Shown: positions 26,852-36,827, numbered from the stretch's first letter. The stretch: DNA of 57,208 nt from Oscillospiraceae bacterium (GCA_015066245.1 SVOS01000009.1:1-57208); one strand, 5' to 3'. Notes: generated from the sequence alone by a model not told the origin. Translations and numbers: made by a program.

Positions 26852-27436
26852 ATGAGTTCATTGGTACCATATGTTGTAGAACAGACAAGTCGTGGCGAGC
26901 GTTCTTATGATATTTTTTCTCGTCTTTTAAACGACAGAATCATTATGCTTAACGATGAAGTAAACAGTGCTTCAGCAAGCCTGGTTGTAGCTCAGCTTTT
27001 ATATCTTGAGGGTCAGGATAGCTCCAAGGATATCAGCCTCTACATCAATAGCCCCGGTGGTTCTGTTACTGATGGCATGGCAATCTATGATACAATGCAG
27101 TATATCAAGTGTGATGTTTCTACTATCTGCATGGGTATGGCGGCTTCTATGGGTGCTTTTCTGCTTTCAGCAGGCACTAAGGGCAAGCGATATGCCCTTC
27201 CCAATGCTGATATCATGATTCATCAGCCCAGCGGCGGTGCTCGCGGTCAGGCAACTGACATCGAGATTCATGCTAACCACATCTTAAGAACAAAGAAGAA
27301 GCTTAATGAGATTCTTGCTGCCAATACCGGCCAGCCTTATGATGTTATTGCAAGAGACACAGAGCGTGATAATTTTATGACTGCTCAGCAGGCACTTGAG
27401 TACGGACTTATTGACAAGGTACTTGACAAAAGATAA
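26852..27436 (+). CDS. clpP: ATP-dependent Clp protease proteolytic subunit
   Basis: 194 residues. Catalytic triad: Ser99 in MGMAASMGA, His124 in IMIHQPSGG and Asp173 in RDTERDNFM. It forms the tetradecameric barrel used by ClpX, which is encoded next. ATG 26852 follows GGAAGGAG. Confidence 0.98.
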   Translation: MSSLVPYVVEQTSRGERSYDIFSRLLNDRIIMLNDEVNSASASLVVAQLLYLEGQDSSKDISLYINSPGGSVTDGMAIYDTMQYIKCDVSTICMGMAASMGAFLLSAGTKGKRYALPNADIMIHQPSGGARGQATDIEIHANHILRTKKKLNEILAANTGQPYDVIARDTERDNFMTAQQALEYGLIDKVLDKR

Positions 27437-27451
27437 TAAAGAGGTTTAGTT

Positions 27452-28714
27452 ATGCCTAATAATAAAGACAATAACGAAGTTTATTGTTCCTTTTGCGGCA
27501 AGCCACAGGGTATGGTTGGCAAGCTTATTGCAGGCAACGGAGTTTATATCTGTGATGGTTGCGTTGAGCTTTGCAAGTCAATTATTGACGAGGGATTAAT
27601 GGAGCCTGAGGCAGTTAACATGGAAGTTGATGTTAACGAGCTTTTAAAGCCCCAGCAGATTAAAGCTATTCTTGACGAGTATGTTATCGGTCAGGATAAA
27701 GCCAAAGTTACACTGAGTGTTGCCGTTTATAATCACTATAAAAGAGTCTTCAACGAAGATGATGATATTGAGTTTACAAAGAGCAATGTTTTGCTTTTAG
27801 GCCCTACAGGTGTTGGTAAAACATTGCTTGCACAAACCCTTGCAAAGGCTCTTGATGTACCTTTTGCCATTGCGGATGCTACTACTCTTACTGAGGCGGG
27901 TTATGTGGGTGAGGATGTTGAAAATATCCTCTTAAAGCTTATTCAGGCTGCGGATTATGATATCGAAAAAGCCGAGCACGGTATTATCTATATCGACGAA
28001 ATCGACAAGATTTCAAGAAAATCCGAGAATCCATCTATTACCCGTGATGTAAGCGGTGAGGGCGTTCAGCAGTCGCTCCTTAAGATGATTGAGGGTACCG
28101 TTGCTAACGTACCGCCTCAGGGTGGCAGAAAGCATCCTCAGCAGGAGTTTATCCAGATTGACACCACTAATATTCTTTTTATCTGTGGCGGTGCTTTTGA
28201 CGGACTTGAAAAAGTTATCGAAAAGCGTCTCGGTTCCTCAACTCTTGGTTTTGAGGCAAATATCATTGATAAAAAGACTTTGGATACAACTTATTGGATG
28301 GAAAATGTTATAGCCAAGGATCTGGTTAAGTTTGGTCTTATTCCTGAGCTTGTGGGCAGACTTCCCGTAATAACTGCACTCAGCGGTCTTGATGAGGAGT
28401 CTCTGGTAAGAATTCTTACTGAGCCCAGAAATTCTCTTGTTAAGCAATACCAAAAGCTTTTTGCTTTCGATAATGTGCTCCTTAAGTTTGATGATGATGC
28501 TCTTAAGGCTGTTGCAAAGAGAGCTATTGAAGCACAGACAGGTGCTCGCGGACTCAGAGGTATTATGGAGAGTGTTCTTAACCAGCTTATGTTTGATGTG
28601 CCTTCTGACGAAACTATTTCAGAGGTTATTATTACAGAGGGCGCTGTAAATGGCGAAAAAGAGCCGGAAATTATCAGAAACAACAGGAAGAGATTAGAAG
28701 AATCTGCTTCCTGA
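27452..28714 (+). CDS. clpX: ATP-dependent Clp protease ATP-binding subunit ClpX
   Basis: 420 residues. The N-terminal C4 zinc finger (CSFCGKPQ and CDGCVELC) binds adaptors and substrates. The AAA+ motor has Walker [12 protein letters not shown], Walker [11 protein letters not shown] and the pore loop with GYVGED. The ClpP-binding IGF loop appears as STLGFEA. It lies 15 bases after clpP. Confidence 0.98.
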   Translation: MPNNKDNNEVYCSFCGKPQGMVGKLIAGNGVYICDGCVELCKSIIDEGLMEPEAVNMEVDVNELLKPQQIKAILDEYVIGQDKAKVTLSVAVYNHYKRVFNEDDDIEFTKSNVLLLGPTGVGKTLLAQTLAKALDVPFAIADATTLTEAGYVGEDVENILLKLIQAADYDIEKAEHGIIYIDEIDKISRKSENPSITRDVSGEGVQQSLLKMIEGTVANVPPQGGRKHPQQEFIQIDTTNILFICGGAFDGLEKVIEKRLGSSTLGFEANIIDKKTLDTTYWMENVIAKDLVKFGLIPELVGRLPVITALSGLDEESLVRILTEPRNSLVKQYQKLFAFDNVLLKFDDDALKAVAKRAIEAQTGARGLRGIMESVLNQLMFDVPSDETISEVIITEGAVNGEKEPEIIRNNRKRLEESAS

Positions 28715-28723
28715 CTTAAGCGA

Positions 28724-28749
28724 GGCTGTGCGTATTTTTATGCACAGCC
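28724..28749 (+). other. Hairpin between clpX and lon
   Basis: An 8-bp stem (GGCTGTGC 28724-28731 with GCACAGCC 28742-28749) has no T run after it. It is a possible weak terminator or processing site, so lon may be partly cotranscribed with clpX. Confidence 0.45.
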
Positions 28750-28769
28750 ATGCTCATTTGAGGTAAAAT

Positions 28770-31172
28770 ATGACTAAGTTTGAAAATATGATTATTGATA
28801 TTCCTGTGCTACCCCTTAGAGGCATTGTTGTTTTTCCTAAGATGATGCTTCATTTTGATGTAGTCAGAAAAAAATCAATAGCTGCTATAAATAAGGCTAT
28901 GTCCTCAGATCAGCTAATTATGGCTGTTGCTCAGGAGGATGCCTCCAAAAGTTCTATAATTGCATCAGATTTATATCAGATTGGAACCGTATCAAAAGTT
29001 GTACAGGTTGTAAAGCAGCCTGATGGTTCTCTCAGGGTAGTTCTTGAAGGTTTATACAGAGCCGAGATTAAGTATATTTCAGAAACAAGAAATGGTTTTG
29101 TTGCAGATGTAACAAGAATAATTGAGGCTGATATAGATGATATACATACCGAGGAGGCTTTGGTTCGTTCTCTTAAATCATCTTTTGAGAGCTATGTAAA
29201 GCTTAACCCAAAGATGCCTTCTGATATTATGTTCAAGATTGGGCTGGCTGAGCATGCGGATGAGCTTTCTGACTATATTGCAAGCAATATAGTGCTTGAT
29301 TACAGAAAAAAGCAGACTATTCTTGAGTTTACAGACCCTGCTGTCAGAGCTGAAATCCTCATCAGTACTATCAATGATGAGCTTGCTATTCTTGAGATTG
29401 AGCATCAGATCAGCGAGAGAACAAGAACAAATATCGAACGCAGCCAGCGTGATATGTATCTCAGAGAAGAACTCAGAGCTATCCGTGAAGAGCTTGGAGA
29501 TTATGAAGATTCTGACGAGGAATCAGACAATATCAAGGAAAAAATCAAGGCTCTTAACCTTAAGCTTGAGGTTGAGGAAATTCTTCTCAAAGAATGCTCT
29601 AAAATGGAGCGTATGCCTTTTGGTTCTCAGGAAGCTGCTCTTATCAAAACATATCTTGATACTTGTCTTGAGCTTCCATGGAATACATATACTGAGGAGA
29701 ATATCGACCTCGATAAAGTAAGAAAATCCCTAGATAAGAATCATTATGGTCTAACAAAAGTTAAGGAAAGAATTATAGAGTCTCTTGCAGTACGCAAGCT
29801 CAATCCTGACAGCAAGGGAAATATCATTTGTCTGGTTGGTCCTCCCGGAGTGGGTAAGACATCTATTGCTGTATCTGTAGGCGATGCTATCGGCAGAAAT
29901 ACCGCAAGAATATCCCTTGGCGGTGTTAAAGACGAAGCTGAAATCCGTGGCCACAGACGCACATACCTTGCATCAATGCCCGGCAGAATTATTGCAGGTA
30001 TCAAACGCGCCAAGAGCTCAAATCCTCTCTTGGTTCTGGATGAAATCGACAAACTTTCAAACGACTATAAAGGTGATCCTACATCTGCACTTTTGGAAGT
30101 TCTCGACAGTGAGCAGAATTTTGAATTTCATGATCACTATCTTGATATACCCTATGATTTATCAAAAGTGATGTTTATTACTACTGCTAACGATATCCAT
30201 GCTATCCCTGAGCCCTTGAAGGACAGAATGGACGTTATTGAGCTGCCTTCTTATACAAGAGAAGAAAAGTTTAATATTGCTAAAAAACATCTTGTTAAAA
30301 AGCAGATGCTTGAGAATGGTCTTGATTTTAAAGTCTTTAAAATTGCTGATTCTGCGATTTATTCTCTGATAGACTCCTATACTAAAGAAGCAGGCGTTCG
30401 TTCATTAGAGCGAATTATTGCAAGCGTAATGCGTAAATCTGCCGTTAAGCTTGTAGATGGTGTTGAGAGTATTAAAGTTGATAAGAACGATCTTGAGGGG
30501 TTGTTGGGACCTAAGAAGTATCAGCTTGATCTGGTTGAGAAAAAAGACATTGTCGGCGTTGTTAACGGACTAGCGTGGACAAGTGTCGGGGGAGAGCTTC
30601 TTCCCATAGAAATAGCTGTTAATGAAGGTTCGGGTAAAATCGAGCTTACAGGTTCTCTTGGCGATGTTATGAAGGAATCTGCAAAAACTGCAATTACCTG
30701 CATTCGAACTTTATCGAAATCTTATAATTTAGATTCTGATTTTTATAAGAATAAAGATATCCACATTCATGCTCCGGAGGGCGCGGTACCAAAAGATGGC
30801 CCTTCTGCAGGTGTTACTATGGCAACTGCACTTTATTCTGCGCTAAGCGGCCTTGCTGTTAAGCAAAGTGTGGCAATGACCGGTGAGATTACCTTAAGGG
30901 GTAGGGTTCTTCCCATTGGGGGACTTAAAGAAAAGTCCATGGCTGCATATAAAGCAGGTGTAAAAACAGTTATCATACCAATGAAAAATTTACCTGATGT
31001 TGCAGAAATAGATCCTGTAGTTAAAGAAAAGGTTGAGTTTATCCCTGTTGAGACTATTGATGAGGTTTTAAAAGTTGCAATAGCTTCTAAAACTGAGTCG
31101 ACGAAGTCACATAAAAAGGGCAAATCTATATCTTCAAGCAATAAGACATCAGCCCTTAGAGCGAAATCATAA
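28770..31172 (+). CDS. lon: ATP-dependent protease Lon
   Basis: 800 residues, the LonA type: an N-terminal substrate-binding domain (about 1-200), a coiled coil, an AAA+ domain with GPPGVGKTSI, and the S16 protease domain. The catalytic Ser679 lies in PKDGPSAGV and the Lys in GGLKEKSM. The last 30 residues are a Ser/Lys-rich tail. It degrades misfolded and regulatory proteins. It completes a quality-control block tig-clpP-clpX-lon. Confidence 0.97.
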   Translation: MTKFENMIIDIPVLPLRGIVVFPKMMLHFDVVRKKSIAAINKAMSSDQLIMAVAQEDASKSSIIASDLYQIGTVSKVVQVVKQPDGSLRVVLEGLYRAEIKYISETRNGFVADVTRIIEADIDDIHTEEALVRSLKSSFESYVKLNPKMPSDIMFKIGLAEHADELSDYIASNIVLDYRKKQTILEFTDPAVRAEILISTINDELAILEIEHQISERTRTNIERSQRDMYLREELRAIREELGDYEDSDEESDNIKEKIKALNLKLEVEEILLKECSKMERMPFGSQEAALIKTYLDTCLELPWNTYTEENIDLDKVRKSLDKNHYGLTKVKERIIESLAVRKLNPDSKGNIICLVGPPGVGKTSIAVSVGDAIGRNTARISLGGVKDEAEIRGHRRTYLASMPGRIIAGIKRAKSSNPLLVLDEIDKLSNDYKGDPTSALLEVLDSEQNFEFHDHYLDIPYDLSKVMFITTANDIHAIPEPLKDRMDVIELPSYTREEKFNIAKKHLVKKQMLENGLDFKVFKIADSAIYSLIDSYTKEAGVRSLERIIASVMRKSAVKLVDGVESIKVDKNDLEGLLGPKKYQLDLVEKKDIVGVVNGLAWTSVGGELLPIEIAVNEGSGKIELTGSLGDVMKESAKTAITCIRTLSKSYNLDSDFYKNKDIHIHAPEGAVPKDGPSAGVTMATALYSALSGLAVKQSVAMTGEITLRGRVLPIGGLKEKSMAAYKAGVKTVIIPMKNLPDVAEIDPVVKEKVEFIPVETIDEVLKVAIASKTESTKSHKKGKSISSSNKTSALRAKS

Positions 31173-31185
31173 TATAGGTGATTTT

Positions 31186-31782
31186 ATGAATTATAATAAT
31201 GCAAAATTTACAATGGCATGTGGCACTGCAAAGCAGCTGCCCAAGTCTGATTTGCCGGAGGTTGTGTTTTCAGGCAGATCAAATGTAGGTAAATCCTCGT
31301 TAATAAATAAAATAGTTAACAGAAAAGCTTTAGCTAGGGTCAGTGCAACTCCTGGCAAAACTGCTACTATTAATTTTTTTAATGTTGATAGCTTTAACCT
31401 TGTGGACTTGCCCGGTTATGGATATGCAAAGGTTTCTCATGCAGAAAAGCAGCGTTGGGCTGACCTAATGGAGGGTTACTTTGTTGATAATCGTAATTTT
31501 GCATTAGTTATTCAGATTTGTGATATGCGTCACAAGCCTACACAAGCTGATATTGATATGATTAACTTTCTTATTGATGCTGATTTGCCGATGATAATTG
31601 TTCTTACGAAGAAGGACAAGCTCAATAAAACAGAACAAGCCAAGCAGCTTGAGATGTACAACGAGCTTCTGAATGGTGAAACAGAGCTTTATCCTTTCTC
31701 TGCACTTAACGGAGAGGGCGCCGAAGAAATCAGAGAAGCAATAGAAAGATATGTAGAGGAGGCAAATACAAATGCTGACTAA
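31186..31782 (+). CDS. engB: Ribosome biogenesis GTP-binding protein YihA/YsxC
   Basis: 198 residues, an essential GTPase for 50S assembly. G1 GRSNVGKSS, G3 DLPGYG and G4 LTKKDKL are all present, with the TPGKTATINFF switch region. It is the usual neighbour of lon. The end of the gene holds the GAGGAGG that drives lysA, which starts 11 bases before the engB stop codon. Confidence 0.96.
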   Translation: MNYNNAKFTMACGTAKQLPKSDLPEVVFSGRSNVGKSSLINKIVNRKALARVSATPGKTATINFFNVDSFNLVDLPGYGYAKVSHAEKQRWADLMEGYFVDNRNFALVIQICDMRHKPTQADIDMINFLIDADLPMIIVLTKKDKLNKTEQAKQLEMYNELLNGETELYPFSALNGEGAEEIREAIERYVEEANTNAD

Positions 31783-33067
31783 AGGTTTAAAAATAGGGGA
31801 GAATGGACATCTTTTTATCGAAGGTTGCGATGCTGTTTCTCTTGCAAAGGAATATGGAACACCTTTATATGTTATGAATGAGAGCTTAATCAGAGATAAC
31901 TGCAGAAGATACAAAAACTTCTTTTCAGATAATTTTTCTGAATTAAGTTTTCCTTGCTATGCAAGCAAGGCTCTTTCTTGTCTTGAAATTTACAGGATTA
32001 TGAAAGAAGAAGGCATGGGAGTAGATGTGGTTTCGGGCGGAGAGCTTTATACTGCTCTGAATGCCGGTTTTCCTGCTGATAAAATATTTTTCCACGGCAA
32101 CAACAAGACTGAAGCAGAGTTGAGAATGGCTATAAAGTATAGTGTTGGTCGAATTATTGTTGATAATCTTACAGAGCTTGAAGTTCTCAATGACCTTGCA
32201 GAAGAGCTTAACGCAAAGGTTAACATCGGCTTCAGAATCAAGCCCGGTATCGATGCTCATACTCACGATTATATCCGCACAGGTCAAATAGACTCAAAAT
32301 TTGGTTTTGCACTTGAAAACGGCGAAGCAAAAGAAGCAGTAAAAAAAGCACTTGAATACAAAAATATTAATTTGTGTCAGGTACACTGCCATATAGGTTC
32401 TCAGATTTTTGATACAGAACCTTTTGCTGATGCTGCAAGAGTTATGCTTGGTTTTATTGCTGAGGTCAAGAATGAGTTTGGATATACTATCAAAGAGCTG
32501 AACCTTGGCGGCGGTTTAGGAGCTAAGTATACAGAGTCAGATGCTCCTCTTGAGATTGAAGATTATCTTGCACCCGTGGCTGAAGCTTTTCATAATACTT
32601 GCAAAGAGCTTGGTATTCATGAGCCTGAGTTTCATATTGAGCCCGGTCGCTCCATTGTTGGTGAATCCGGAACAACTCTCTATACAATCGGAAATGTGAA
32701 GAATATCAAAGATGTAAGAACGTATGTTTCGGTTGATGGCGGTATGTGTGATAACATCAGATATGCGCTATATAAGGCAGAGTATACAGTACTCAATGCA
32801 TCCAAAAATGCTGGTGAGTTACTTAAAAATGTAACTGTGGCAGGAAAATGCTGCGAAAGCGGTGATCTTCTCAAAGAGGGTGCTGACATTATAGATCCAC
32901 AAAGAGGAGATATTCTTGCTGTGCTAACTACCGGAGCATATAATTACTCAATGGCATCAAACTATAATAGAATTTTAAGACCTGCCATTGTAATGGTAAA
33001 GGATGGAAGATCCAGAGTGATTGTCCAGCGTGAGTCTTATGCTGACCTTCTTAATAATGACATTTAA
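31772..33067 (+). CDS. lysA: Diaminopimelate decarboxylase
   Basis: 431 residues. It makes lysine from meso-diaminopimelate with PLP. The PLP lysine lies in CYASKALSCLEIYR. GGGLGAKY, EPGRSIVGESG and the active-site Cys in CCESGD are all present. A GAGGAGG inside engB lies about 8 bases before ATG 31772. The gene ends the rightward block and is followed by a strong terminator. Confidence 0.95.
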   Translation: MLTKGLKIGENGHLFIEGCDAVSLAKEYGTPLYVMNESLIRDNCRRYKNFFSDNFSELSFPCYASKALSCLEIYRIMKEEGMGVDVVSGGELYTALNAGFPADKIFFHGNNKTEAELRMAIKYSVGRIIVDNLTELEVLNDLAEELNAKVNIGFRIKPGIDAHTHDYIRTGQIDSKFGFALENGEAKEAVKKALEYKNINLCQVHCHIGSQIFDTEPFADAARVMLGFIAEVKNEFGYTIKELNLGGGLGAKYTESDAPLEIEDYLAPVAEAFHNTCKELGIHEPEFHIEPGRSIVGESGTTLYTIGNVKNIKDVRTYVSVDGGMCDNIRYALYKAEYTVLNASKNAGELLKNVTVAGKCCESGDLLKEGADIIDPQRGDILAVLTTGAYNYSMASNYNRILRPAIVMVKDGRSRVIVQRESYADLLNNDI

Positions 33068-33074
33068 AAAGAGA

Positions 33075-33111
33075 AAGCGTACTGCGATTTTGCAGTACGC
33101 TTATTTTTTTA
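33075..33111 (+). terminator. Strong terminator after lysA
   Basis: A perfect 11-bp stem (33075-33085 with 33092-33102) precedes seven T (33104-33110). It faces the leftward recombinase gene that ends at 33136; the A-rich left flank may let it work in both directions. Confidence 0.9.
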
Positions 33112-33135
33112 TCATAAAACATAGGGAAGAGCGCT

Positions 33136-34107
33136 CTAATTTTTGCTCTTTACATTTGATAAGGGGTTCTTATCAGAAGCTTTTTTAAGTTGTTCAGAGC
33201 TTATATGGGTATAAATCTGTGTAGTGCCCAAGTTTTCATGTCCTAATATATCTTTTAATACTCTTATGTCAACCTCGCCGTGCTGATACATCAAAGTAGC
33301 AGCTGTGTGACGTAACTTGTGGCATGAATAACCTTGCGAGTCTAAGCTGATTTTCTCTAAGTACTTCTGTACAAGTTTTTGAACAGATTCACGGCTCAAG
33401 CGTTTGTGGTGGCTGCTTACAAACAGAGCATCTCTATCTTTAAGTCCGTCATTTGGGCGAACTTTACGCCATTCGTTTAGAGCGTCAACACAAGCATTGT
33501 TCAGGTAAACTAATCGCTCTTTATTTCCTTTACCTGTAACAACCATTGTATTGTCACTTCTGATGCTGTTCATATTAAGGCTAACAAGCTCAGCGAGTCG
33601 TAAACCGCAGTTAAGAAATAATGTAATAATACAGTAGTCGCGTTCTTTGAATTTGCCGTCTATTGCATTAAGAAGCTCAAGTGACTGTTCAAGTGTAAGG
33701 TATTTTGGCAGTGATTTTTTACTCTTAGGTACTTCAAGTTCACTCATAGGGTCAGAATCAAGATAATGTTTCTTAACAGTAAGATAATTGAAAAATTGCT
33801 TTAGGGCAGAGCACTTACGAGCACGACTAACAGCATTGTTTTTGCGGTTTCTTGACAGAAAATTCATAAATTCATAAGCATCCATTAAAGAAACAGATTT
33901 TATGAGTTCAAGATCAACATCAGAAATTTCAATTTCTTCAAAAGGAGCATCAGTTAATTTTCTTTTAAGTTTTAAGAATCTGAAAAAAGTTCTTAAATCC
34001 AGAAAATACTCATCAACAGTTTTTTCTGAACGACCTTTGATTGTTTGTAAGTAAAACAGATATTCTTTAATGATGTCTGATGCCTCGTCAGCAAAATTAA
34101 CAGCCAC
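33136..34107 (-). CDS. Tyrosine recombinase, Xer type
   Basis: 323 residues. An N-terminal SAM-like core-binding domain (about 8-125) and a C-terminal catalytic domain. The catalytic residues are complete: Arg in NCGLRLAELV, Lys in GKGNKERLV, HKLRHT, His in LGHENLGTT and Tyr in IYTHIS. Length and layout fit chromosomal dimer resolution (XerA/CodV-like) rather than a phage integrase, but I see no dif site nearby. The start is GTG 34107 behind GAGGTG. It stands alone, divergent from a small XRE gene. Confidence 0.88.
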   Translation of the reverse strand: MAVNFADEASDIIKEYLFYLQTIKGRSEKTVDEYFLDLRTFFRFLKLKRKLTDAPFEEIEISDVDLELIKSVSLMDAYEFMNFLSRNRKNNAVSRARKCSALKQFFNYLTVKKHYLDSDPMSELEVPKSKKSLPKYLTLEQSLELLNAIDGKFKERDYCIITLFLNCGLRLAELVSLNMNSIRSDNTMVVTGKGNKERLVYLNNACVDALNEWRKVRPNDGLKDRDALFVSSHHKRLSRESVQKLVQKYLEKISLDSQGYSCHKLRHTAATLMYQHGEVDIRVLKDILGHENLGTTQIYTHISSEQLKKASDKNPLSNVKSKN

Positions 34108-34136
34108 TAAAAATCACCTCGCTCTGAATTTTCTAT

Positions 34137-34165
34137 ATTATAACACATTAAATAGGGGGTATAAT
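34137..34165 (-). promoter_or_regulatory. Weak promoter of the recombinase gene
   Basis: On the minus strand TATAAT (34142-34137) has a 17-base spacer to a poor -35 box, ATTATA (34165-34160). The palindrome at 34150-34173 covers that -35 region, which would suit repression. Confidence 0.45.
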
Positions 34166-34173
34166 TCCTATTT
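34150..34173. repeat. Interrupted palindrome AAATAGG-N10-CCTATTT
   Basis: Two perfect 7-base half sites (34150-34156 and 34167-34173), centres 17 bases apart, overlap the -35 region of the recombinase promoter. This spacing suits a dimeric helix-turn-helix repressor; the binder is not known. Confidence 0.5.
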
Positions 34174-34175
34174 AG

Positions 34176-34207
34176 AAATTACACAAAATGAATATTTTGT
34201 GTAATTT
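34176..34207. repeat. Perfect 14-bp inverted repeat with GAAT loop
   Basis: AAATTACACAAAAT (34176-34189) and its exact complement (34194-34207) are separated by 4 bases. It lies between two divergent genes, 68 bases upstream of the recombinase start, with no T run, so it is more likely an operator or structural site than a terminator. The rest of the 34108-34492 gap is AT-rich with no gene that I can support. Confidence 0.6.
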
Positions 34208-34492
34208 GGGGAAGGGAAAATTCTACGAATTGTAATAAATCGCTGGTTTTTATGGTTTTCATCACATTAGTATTCAATCGTAATTAATTTGATGAATTAC
34301 CTACATTGATATATTATTCTATATTAAACGCTCGTATTATAAAATTTCTTGTTTTATGTTTTACATATTTCGATTTAAATTTACTGCAAATTAATCCAAA
34401 TTATCCTTCAATACTATGTTATTATATTTATGTCGTTAATGACATATTCTTTTATGTCAGATTTGTTATACATTATATTCTGTGAGGTTTTT

Positions 34493-34696
34493 ATGTCAAA
34501 GCCTGCGTATTGCTACAGATTAAAGAAACTCCGTGAAGCTAACGGTTATACACAATCAGATGTTGCGATTATTCTTGGAATTCGCCAAGAGCAATATTCT
34601 AAATATGAGTCCGGTATACATCAGTTGCCGATTCATCATCTTATAAAGCTTTCTAAAATTTATAAGGTTACATCAGATTATATATTAGATATATGA
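34493..34696 (+). CDS. Small XRE-family helix-turn-helix regulator
   Basis: 67 residues, almost only a Cro/C1-type DNA-binding domain: YRLKKLREANGYTQSDVAIILG, then QEQYSKYESG, then LPIHHLIKLSKIYKVTSDYIL. TGAGGT before ATG 34493 sets the start; upstream in-frame codons lack a ribosome-binding site. It has no sensor domain. The long AT-rich upstream gap with two palindromes suggests that it may control itself or the divergent recombinase. The target is an inference. Confidence 0.85.
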   Translation: MSKPAYCYRLKKLREANGYTQSDVAIILGIRQEQYSKYESGIHQLPIHHLIKLSKIYKVTSDYILDI

Positions 34697-34721
34697 TAAA
34701 ACGAATGTTCGATGTATTTGA

Positions 34722-34755
34722 CATAAAAATAGACAGACCGAGATAGTCTGTCTAT
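34722..34755 (-). terminator. Terminator of the cwlD-radA-DUF6873 operon
   Basis: A perfect 10-bp stem (34729-34738 with 34746-34755) follows the leftward stop codon at 34760. Read leftward, it is followed by TTTTTATG. It may also end the rightward XRE transcript. Confidence 0.75.
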
Positions 34756-34759
34756 AGTA

Positions 34760-35455
34760 TTAACCTATGATAACGAGTCCACCCAAATCGACAAGATTGC
34801 TATTGGATATATTTATAAATTTTGTTGATTTACTATTTATAAAGGATATAATTTCATCCTTGTTTCTGTGGGTGTTGATATCACCGAAAAAGTATATGCA
34901 GTCCCCTATTTTTGCGCTTGCACCGCCAATAAACCCTTCGGCTTTACCATCAAGGTATATATCGCCTTTTTCGATCTCAAGAACATCAATACCGTGTTTA
35001 ATTGCAACTCTTGCGATTGATTTATCATCGGTAATAATTGAATTATCATCTACTGTCAGTGTTGAGCAGTTAGCATATCCTTGTTTGGTATCAATGATAT
35101 TAATACCTGTTTTTTCACAGTATGATTTTACTTTCGGATGCAATGCCTTATTATTGCATATAAGATTATTACCGACCAATGCTGCATTTAATGCAACATT
35201 ATCAGGATATGCTGCTGATATGTTTTCACATAGAGTATACTTGATTTCGGATTCATTAAGCTTTTCGATGATTATTTTGCATTTATCATTTATAAATAAC
35301 CTATCATTAATTCTAACTGCTTGTAAATCAGCGTGATATCTTTCATAACTTATATAATCCTTTAGATAATCACTTTGAATTATTTCATAGTCCTTTTCAA
35401 AATAACTTAATATATTACTGTCCGCCGGTGAAATTATTATTGTATTTTTCTTCAT
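34760..35455 (-). CDS. DUF6873 family (GME fold-like) protein of unknown function
   Basis: 231 residues. I recognise the pattern of the clostridial DUF6873 family, related in fold to guanidino-group-modifying enzymes: an N-terminal IISPADSNI, LNAALVGNNLICN, a cysteine in KQGYANCSTLTVDDNSIITDD, and GGASAKIGDCIYFFGDINTH. The Cys and the repeated hydrophobic-Gly strands fit the propeller-like fold, but no activity is known to me. Its start codon overlaps the radA stop by one base, so it is coupled to radA. No signal peptide is seen. Confidence 0.7.
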   Translation of the reverse strand: MKKNTIIISPADSNILSYFEKDYEIIQSDYLKDYISYERYHADLQAVRINDRLFINDKCKIIIEKLNESEIKYTLCENISAAYPDNVALNAALVGNNLICNNKALHPKVKSYCEKTGINIIDTKQGYANCSTLTVDDNSIITDDKSIARVAIKHGIDVLEIEKGDIYLDGKAEGFIGGASAKIGDCIYFFGDINTHRNKDEIISFINSKSTKFINISNSNLVDLGGLVIIG

Positions 35456-36816
35456 CAGGTCAATGCCTCAAATGCTTCTCTGAGATTTCTTACACCGATT
35501 ATTTCTGCATCGGAATTAAATTTGATGTTTTTGAGGTTGTGATAAGGTACTATTATTTTGTTAAACCCTAACCTTATTGCTTCGTTGATTCTTTCCTGAG
35601 CATGAGATACACTTCTGATTTCGCCGGCAAGTCCTATCTCGCCAAATGCTACGGCATTATCAGCAATAGGAACATCCTTGAGGCTGCTTACTAACGCCAT
35701 GGCTACCGCTAAATCTGTGGCAGGCTCATCAAGTCTGAGGCCACCAATAACATTGATGTAAGTGTCAGATCCATTGAAATAATAACCGGCTCTTTTTTCA
35801 AGAACTGCAATGATTAACATAAGTCTGTTAAAATCAAATCCAGTGGACATTCTTCTGGGATTGCCAAAGCTTGTTGATGATGCAAGTCCCTGCACCTCAG
35901 CCAGAATCGGACGTGTGCCCTCCATTGTACAAGCTACACAAGTTCCGGAAACGTTCTTTGGTCTGCCTGACAGAAGCATCAAAGAAGGATTCTCAACCTC
36001 TTCAAGACCTCTATCGGTCATCTGAAATACACCGATTTCATTTGTTGAGCCGTATCTGTTTTTAACTGCTCTGAGAATTCTGTAGGACATTTGCTTGTCG
36101 CCTTCGAAATAAAGCACCGCGTCAACAATATGCTCCAATACCTTCGGACCTGCTATAGAGCCCTCTTTGTTAACATGTCCAACTACGAAGGTCGGAATAT
36201 CAAGACTTTTTGACACTCTCATAAACAGATTTGTACATTCTCGCACTTGAGTTACACTGCCTGCAGATGAACTAAGCTCAGAAAGACACATTGTTTGTAT
36301 TGAGTCGATCATCACCATATCAGGCTTTTGCTGACGAATAACCTCAGCTACTATTTCTGCATCGGTTTCAGTAAGTACAAGGAGATTGTCACTTGAAACA
36401 TCAAGTCGGTTTGCTCTGAGTTTCAGCTGACGTGCAGATTCCTCGCCGGATACATATAAAACTCTGAGACTTTCACAAAGCTTTTTGCAAATTTGCAGAA
36501 TTATGGTTGATTTACCAATGCCGGGGTCACCGCCCAGAAGAATAAGGCTTCCTTTAACGATACCGCCGCCCAATACTCTGTCAAGCTCTTTAATATCTGT
36601 AACATAGCGGTGTTCGTCCTCGGCTGATATTTCGGTTACTTTTTTAGGTTCACTGTAAGATGAAATCCTAATAGCGGATTTTGTAGATACTTTTTCTTTA
36701 GCAACTACTTCTTCGGTCATAGTGTTCCATTCGCCACAAGAAGGACATTTTCCGTACCACTTTGGTGATTCGTATCCGCATTCACCGCAGATATATATGC
36801 TTTTTACTTTTGCCAT
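35455..36816 (-). CDS. radA: DNA repair protein RadA
   Basis: 453 residues (Sms/RadA). A branch-migration helicase in recombination. The N-terminal zinc finger (CGECGYES and CPSCGEWN), a RecA-like ATPase with GGDPGIGKST, the RadA signature KNRYGSTNE, and a C-terminal Lon-like domain without protease residues are all present. It is transcribed between cwlD and the DUF6873 gene. Confidence 0.96.
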   Translation of the reverse strand: MAKVKSIYICGECGYESPKWYGKCPSCGEWNTMTEEVVAKEKVSTKSAIRISSYSEPKKVTEISAEDEHRYVTDIKELDRVLGGGIVKGSLILLGGDPGIGKSTIILQICKKLCESLRVLYVSGEESARQLKLRANRLDVSSDNLLVLTETDAEIVAEVIRQQKPDMVMIDSIQTMCLSELSSSAGSVTQVRECTNLFMRVSKSLDIPTFVVGHVNKEGSIAGPKVLEHIVDAVLYFEGDKQMSYRILRAVKNRYGSTNEIGVFQMTDRGLEEVENPSLMLLSGRPKNVSGTCVACTMEGTRPILAEVQGLASSTSFGNPRRMSTGFDFNRLMLIIAVLEKRAGYYFNGSDTYINVIGGLRLDEPATDLAVAMALVSSLKDVPIADNAVAFGEIGLAGEIRSVSHAQERINEAIRLGFNKIIVPYHNLKNIKFNSDAEIIGVRNLREAFEALT

Positions 36817-36827
36817 ATATTCACATC

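Noticed and set aside
33136..34107. Prophage or integrative element marked by the tyrosine recombinase
   Set aside because: No phage, conjugation or att repeats are seen; the neighbours are housekeeping genes.
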